15,723 nucleotides of DNA, from contig PMZS01000366.1 in assembly GCA_003170115.1 (NCBI GenBank), positions 1 to 15,723 of the forward strand, in the 5' to 3' direction. This document shows, one piece after another, positions 12,764 through 15,723 of the stretch. Source of the stretch: Spirochaetaceae bacterium (GTDB taxonomy: Bacteria > Spirochaetota > Spirochaetia > SZUA-6 > Fen-1364). Under the pieces are notes generated by a model. The model had not been told where the DNA came from. It ran no database searches and worked only from the letters and a program-made list of their open reading frames with translations. Position 1 is the first letter of the stretch. Each line of letters opens with the position of its first letter. The position numbers and the translations under genes were made by a program.

Positions 12764-13665
12764 AGGATGCTCACCTCATCGCCGGACCGTCGGAGAACGA
12801 GAAGACCGACCATCGTGAGGAATGTAAGAACGAGGCTCACCGCCGCACCGAAGGGGAAATCCCGGCTCACCCCGAACTGGTGCTGGATAAGATTGCCCAG
12901 CATCCAGGACTTGCCGCCGCCCAGCAGGTCGGGAATGACGAACGTTCCCATGGCGGGTATGAAGGTGAGGATCACCGCCGTGACCAGGCCCGGGAACGTC
13001 TGCGGGAGAATGCCGTGCATGAACGTGCGCACCGGGCGGGAATACAGGTCCCGGCTCGCCTCCACGATCCCCCAGTCGAGCCTTTCCACGTTCGTGTACA
13101 GCGGCAGGACCGCGAAGGGCAGGGAGTTGGAGACCATGCCGATATACACGGCGAACGTGGAGGGAGAGAGGGCCTCGGCGGGCCCGACAAGATGCAGCCA
13201 TTGGGCCAGTCGGGCAAGGGGCATCTGGTTGCCCAGCAGGAGGATCCACGCGTACGTGCGGATCACGAGGTTCGTGCAGAAGGGGATGATGATGAGCGCA
13301 AGCCAGAGGTACCGGTGCGCCGGAGGCCGCCGTGCGATGTAGAACGCCAGGGGATAGGCGAGTGCGATGGTCACGATCGTGGTAACGGCTGACACCAGGA
13401 TCGTCGTTCCGAGGATCATGAGGTAGGAGCGGGTCCAGCCGAAGGAATCGAAGCCGGCGAGCCGAAGAAAATTGGCCGCGGTGAACGACCACTGGATGTC
13501 ACCGGCCGCAGACCGCGACGCGGTGGACCAGGCCACCATTGCACCCAGCGGCGCCACCAGCAGGAGGACGATCCATGCAAGCGGGACGGCAAGCAGCGCC
13601 AGGCCGCGCGAGGTGAGCTTTCGGGTGGTTGCCAGCTCCCCGTACCAGACGAGGAGCCTATTCAC
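12760..13665 (-). CDS. potB: Polyamine ABC transporter permease (PotB-like)
   Basis: A 301-residue inner-membrane permease with about six hydrophobic segments (for example LALLAVPLAWIVLLLVAPLG and LWLALIIIPFCTNLVI). Its EAA loop reads VEASRDLYSRPVRTFMHGIL, then PQTFPGLVTAV. I set the start at GTG 13665, which overlaps the end of potA by eight bases and has GAGG six bases upstream. The alternative TTG at 13677 would give four more residues with no clear Shine-Dalgarno. With PotC it forms the polyamine channel, and both are energised by the PotA-like ATPase. Confidence 0.93.
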   Translation of the reverse strand: MNRLLVWYGELATTRKLTSRGLALLAVPLAWIVLLLVAPLGAMVAWSTASRSAAGDIQWSFTAANFLRLAGFDSFGWTRSYLMILGTTILVSAVTTIVTIALAYPLAFYIARRPPAHRYLWLALIIIPFCTNLVIRTYAWILLLGNQMPLARLAQWLHLVGPAEALSPSTFAVYIGMVSNSLPFAVLPLYTNVERLDWGIVEASRDLYSRPVRTFMHGILPQTFPGLVTAVILTFIPAMGTFVIPDLLGGGKSWMLGNLIQHQFGVSRDFPFGAAVSLVLTFLTMVGLLVLRRSGDEVSIL

Positions 13666-14815
13666 CAATCGCCTCAAGCTGGCGGGAGGGAAGCTCCAGC
13701 CAGATCTGCTGTCCCGGCGTGATGGCGCCGCCCGGAAGACCCCGGAGGTGAAGATTCCCCGGCTGCACGTACACGTCGAGGTGATCGCCGCGATAGAAGA
13801 CCTCGGAGACGATCGCGCGGATTCCGTTCGACGCGGGCCTGGCGGAGCGGATCACGATCTTCTCCGGCCGGATGGAAAGAAACCCCTTCTCCCAGGCCGG
13901 ATGCACGCGGGGCATCAGGCTGCCGATCTCGGTGTGCACCACGCCATTGTTCCGCCACGCGGGGATCAGGTTCGTGGTGCCGAGGAACTCGGCGACGAAA
14001 CGGCTTGCCGGCCGATCGTAGACCTCGGCGGGAGGTCCTGACTGCACGATTTTCGCGTCCCGCATGACGAAGATCCGGTCACTCACGGTCATTGCCTCGT
14101 TCTGGTCGTGAGTGACCAGCACGAAAGTCGTGTCCAGCCTCCGCTGGAGCCGGCGCAGCTCCAGCTGGACCTCGGCGCGCAGCTTCGCGTCCAGCGCCGA
14201 CATGGGCTCGTCGAGCAGGAGGACGTTGGGCTGGTTCACCAGCGCGCGCGCCAGCGCAACCCTCTGCTTCTGCCCCCCCGAGAGCTGTGAAGTTCGGCGC
14301 CGGGGCATCTCTTCCAGGTGGAGCATTTCAAGGGCCTGGCCGACGCGGCGGTCCACTTCGACCTGGGGAAACTTCCGCGCGCGAAGTCCGAAGGCGATGT
14401 TTTCGAAGACATTCAGGTGGGGAAACAGCGCGTAGTTCTGGAAAACGGTGTTGACGCGGCGCCTGTTCGCGGGGATCCGGGTCATGTCCAAGCCGCCGAC
14501 GGAAATGCGGCCCCTGTCCGCGAGCTCAAGGCCCGCAATGATCCGAAGGAGGGTCGTTTTCCCGCACCCCGAAGGACCGAGTATGGTGACGAACTCTCCG
14601 GAGGTGACCGAAAGGGATACGTCGTCCAGCGCCGTCACGGTGCCGAAGCTCTTGGACACGCCGTCCACGGCCAGGTCGCACCCGGCAGAAACGAATGGCG
14701 CCTCTGGCGCCGCATCGTTGTCGACAAGAGCACGCTCAGCGGCCGGCGCAAGGCTCAGCGCGACCGCGTCCCCGGCAGGGGCCAGGGTTCGTCCTAGCTT
14801 GTATGGCCTTTCCAA
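13658..14815 (-). CDS. potA: Polyamine ABC transporter ATP-binding protein (PotA-like)
   Basis: A 385-residue ABC ATPase that drives polyamine import from the cytoplasmic face. The nucleotide-binding domain (about 47-285) shows Walker A GPSGCGKTT, Q-loop QNYALFPHLNVFENIAFGL, signature LSGGQKQRVALARAL, Walker B VLLLDEPMSALD and switch His VLVTHDQNEA. EVYDRPASRFVAEFLGTTNLI leads into a C-terminal TOBE regulatory domain (SIRPEKIVI, YRGDHLDVYV). The start is unusual: TTG at 14815 with a GGGAGG about ten bases upstream. The resulting 45-residue Ala-rich leader is longer than in E. coli PotA. No ATG lies before the first strand (CDLAVDGVSKSFG), so I keep the TTG. First gene of the operon, read toward potB. 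Confidence 0.93.
   Translation of the reverse strand: MERPYKLGRTLAPAGDAVALSLAPAAERALVDNDAAPEAPFVSAGCDLAVDGVSKSFGTVTALDDVSLSVTSGEFVTILGPSGCGKTTLLRIIAGLELADRGRISVGGLDMTRIPANRRRVNTVFQNYALFPHLNVFENIAFGLRARKFPQVEVDRRVGQALEMLHLEEMPRRRTSQLSGGQKQRVALARALVNQPNVLLLDEPMSALDAKLRAEVQLELRRLQRRLDTTFVLVTHDQNEAMTVSDRIFVMRDAKIVQSGPPAEVYDRPASRFVAEFLGTTNLIPAWRNNGVVHTEIGSLMPRVHPAWEKGFLSIRPEKIVIRSARPASNGIRAIVSEVFYRGDHLDVYVQPGNLHLRGLPGGAITPGQQIWLELPSRQLEAIGE
13672..13675 (-). promoter_or_regulatory. Shine-Dalgarno deciding the potB start
   Basis: GAGG on the minus strand lies six bases before GTG 13665 and inside the last codons of potA. It favours that GTG over the upstream TTG. Confidence 0.5.
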
Positions 14816-14833
14816 CTCAGATGGACCTCCCTG

Positions 14834-14898
14834 CTTCCGTGCAAGCTGGATTCAGCGCACGAAGCTCCTCCGGTTGAACCCATGGCGTCTTCCGTGCA
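14834..14898. repeat. Direct repeat upstream of potA
   Basis: CTTCCGTGCA occurs at 14834-14843 and again at 14889-14898, a perfect 10-bp direct repeat with starts 55 bp apart. Flanking bases extend the similarity: on the minus strand both are preceded by GC or GCT. It fills much of the 150-bp gap between the regulator stop (14966) and the potA start (14815), the only non-coding room for control of the pot operon. A role as activator or repressor half-sites is inference. I see nothing else recognisable in the gap. Confidence 0.4.
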
Positions 14899-14965
14899 GC
14901 CGCAGTCTATTCGAGGAAAGAATATTTTTGCAAGACCCCTCGCGGGAAAAGAGCGGCGCCCGTCT

Positions 14966-15723
14966 TTACAGTCCGTACCGGGACATCTTCAGGGCCAGGG
15001 TCTTGCGCGTGATGTCCAGCTCCAGGGCCGTCTTCGACTTGTTGCCGCGGTTTCTCGCCAGGGCTTCACTGATGGCGCGCCGCTCGTAGCGGGCGGCGGC
15101 CTCCCCGGCGCCCACCTTGAGAGCACCGGTGCCTGACGGTGCCGGGCCCTCCTTGACCCCCGTTGCGGCGGGAAGCACACGCGGCACGACATCCGGCGCC
15201 CCCCCCGTGAAGCTCGCTTCTCCGAGGAGGACGATCCGGTTCACCACGTTCTCCAGCTCCCGCACGTTGCCCGGCCAGTCGTAGGCGGAGAGCGCCGCCA
15301 TCGTCGCCGGATCCAGTGTGAGGGGTTCCCGCACGTAGCGCTCGCTGTACTTCGCCAGGAAGTGCTCGACGAGGAGAGGGATGTCCGCCCTGTGCTCGCG
15401 CAGGGGCGGGAGGTGGAAGGAGACGACGTTGACCCGGTAGAAGAGGTCCTCGCGGAACTTCCCCTCGCTGATGAGGACGGCCAGGTCCTTGTTTGTCGCC
15501 GTGACGATCCTTGCGTCCACGCTGATCCGCTTCACCCCGCCGAGCCTCTCAAAGGCGGACTCCTCGATCACACGCAGGAGCTTGGCCTGCACGTCCAGGG
15601 ACATGTCGCCGATCTCGTCCAGGAACAGGGTCCCGCCGTCGGCAAGCTCGAACTTGCCCCTCTTCCTTTCCACGGCTCCCGTGAACGCCCCGCGCTCGTG
15701 CCCGAACAGTTCGCTCTCCAGCA
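14966..15723 (-). CDS. Sigma-54-dependent enhancer-binding regulator, C-terminal part
   Basis: The frame is open to the right edge, so the N-terminus (sensor or receiver domain and Walker A) is outside the window; 251 residues are visible. The AAA+ core shows the sigma-54 contact loop GAFTGA (15691-15674, in ESELFGHERGAFTGA), Walker B GGTLFLDEIGDMS, sensor I ATNKDL, the Arg-finger region FREDLFYRVNV, LPPLREHRADIPLL and sensor II WPGNVRELENVVNR. After a Gly/Ala/Pro-rich linker the protein ends in a Fis-type helix-turn-helix (AISEALARNRGNKSKTALEL, then TRKTLALKMSRYGL). Such proteins bind upstream sites and use ATP to open promoters held by sigma-54 RNA polymerase. It lies 150 bp upstream of potA on the same strand, so control of the transporter is possible. 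The visible domains are unambiguous. Confidence 0.95.
   Translation of the reverse strand, partial: LESELFGHERGAFTGAVERKRGKFELADGGTLFLDEIGDMSLDVQAKLLRVIEESAFERLGGVKRISVDARIVTATNKDLAVLISEGKFREDLFYRVNVVSFHLPPLREHRADIPLLVEHFLAKYSERYVREPLTLDPATMAALSAYDWPGNVRELENVVNRIVLLGEASFTGGAPDVVPRVLPAATGVKEGPAPSGTGALKVGAGEAAARYERRAISEALARNRGNKSKTALELDITRKTLALKMSRYGL

Noticed and set aside
12038..13342. A long plus-strand open frame of 434 codons antisense to potB and potC
   Set aside because: It is the complement of two permease genes with clear EAA loops and membrane segments. Its translation is charged, low-complexity sequence typical of antisense frames in GC-rich DNA.
14816..14965. A sigma-54 (-24/-12) promoter before potA
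   Set aside because: TTGCA occurs twice on the minus strand, but neither has GG at the required ten-base distance upstream of the GC.
1..15723. tRNA, rRNA, CRISPR array, insertion sequence or attachment site
   Set aside because: I saw no cloverleaf-like GGTTCGAATCC context, no regularly spaced repeats, no transposase motifs and no terminal inverted repeats. The GGTTCA copies at 4582-4618 are operator half-sites and not T-loops.

Overview
The window is a protein-dense stretch of a GC-rich bacterial chromosome (GC in the low to mid 60s per cent by eye). It holds no RNA gene, CRISPR array or insertion sequence that I can see. The taxon is not settled by the sequence. The PilZ protein at 10106-10897, with its receiver-like N-terminal half, resembles a family I associate with Spirochaetota, so an uncultured GC-rich spirochaete is my weak inference.

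Layout. (1) 1-3882, plus strand: the 3' part of a phosphoenolpyruvate carboxylase gene, a small unrecognised Ala/Ser-rich protein, and a tRNA-dihydrouridine synthase. (2) 3915-5335, minus strand: two tandem VapBC-type toxin-antitoxin pairs, each with a PIN-domain toxin and a ribbon-helix-helix antitoxin. Each pair has its own sigma-70-like promoter and its own perfect 18-bp palindromic operator, and the two operators are unrelated in sequence. The downstream antitoxin has no ATG/GTG/TTG start codon and was found only by reading its frame directly. (3) 5348-6637, minus strand: a two-domain class II aldolase/adducin protein whose second domain has lost its metal ligands. (4) 6663-10897, plus strand, divergent from the aldolase: a tightly packed operon of a radical SAM enzyme, a PLP-dependent aminotransferase and a PilZ (c-di-GMP) protein. 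(5) 10904-14815, minus strand: a complete potABCD-type polyamine ABC transporter, with an ATPase, two permeases and a binding lipoprotein. (6) 14966 to the right edge, minus strand: the C-terminal part of a sigma-54-dependent enhancer-binding regulator (AAA+ core plus Fis-type helix-turn-helix).

How it works together. PEPC replenishes oxaloacetate. The pot operon imports putrescine or spermidine-like compounds and may be controlled by the regulator encoded just upstream, although I see no good sigma-54 promoter before potA. The radical SAM and aminotransferase genes are translationally close and probably act on one small-molecule or peptide substrate that I cannot identify.

A recurring structural theme is a -10-like box 6-11 bases before a start codon with no Shine-Dalgarno sequence. 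It appears at the small protein, both antitoxin transcripts, the aldolase and the radical SAM gene, which suggests leaderless or nearly leaderless mRNAs at operon heads. Operon-internal genes such as potB, potC and potD have clear Shine-Dalgarno sequences.
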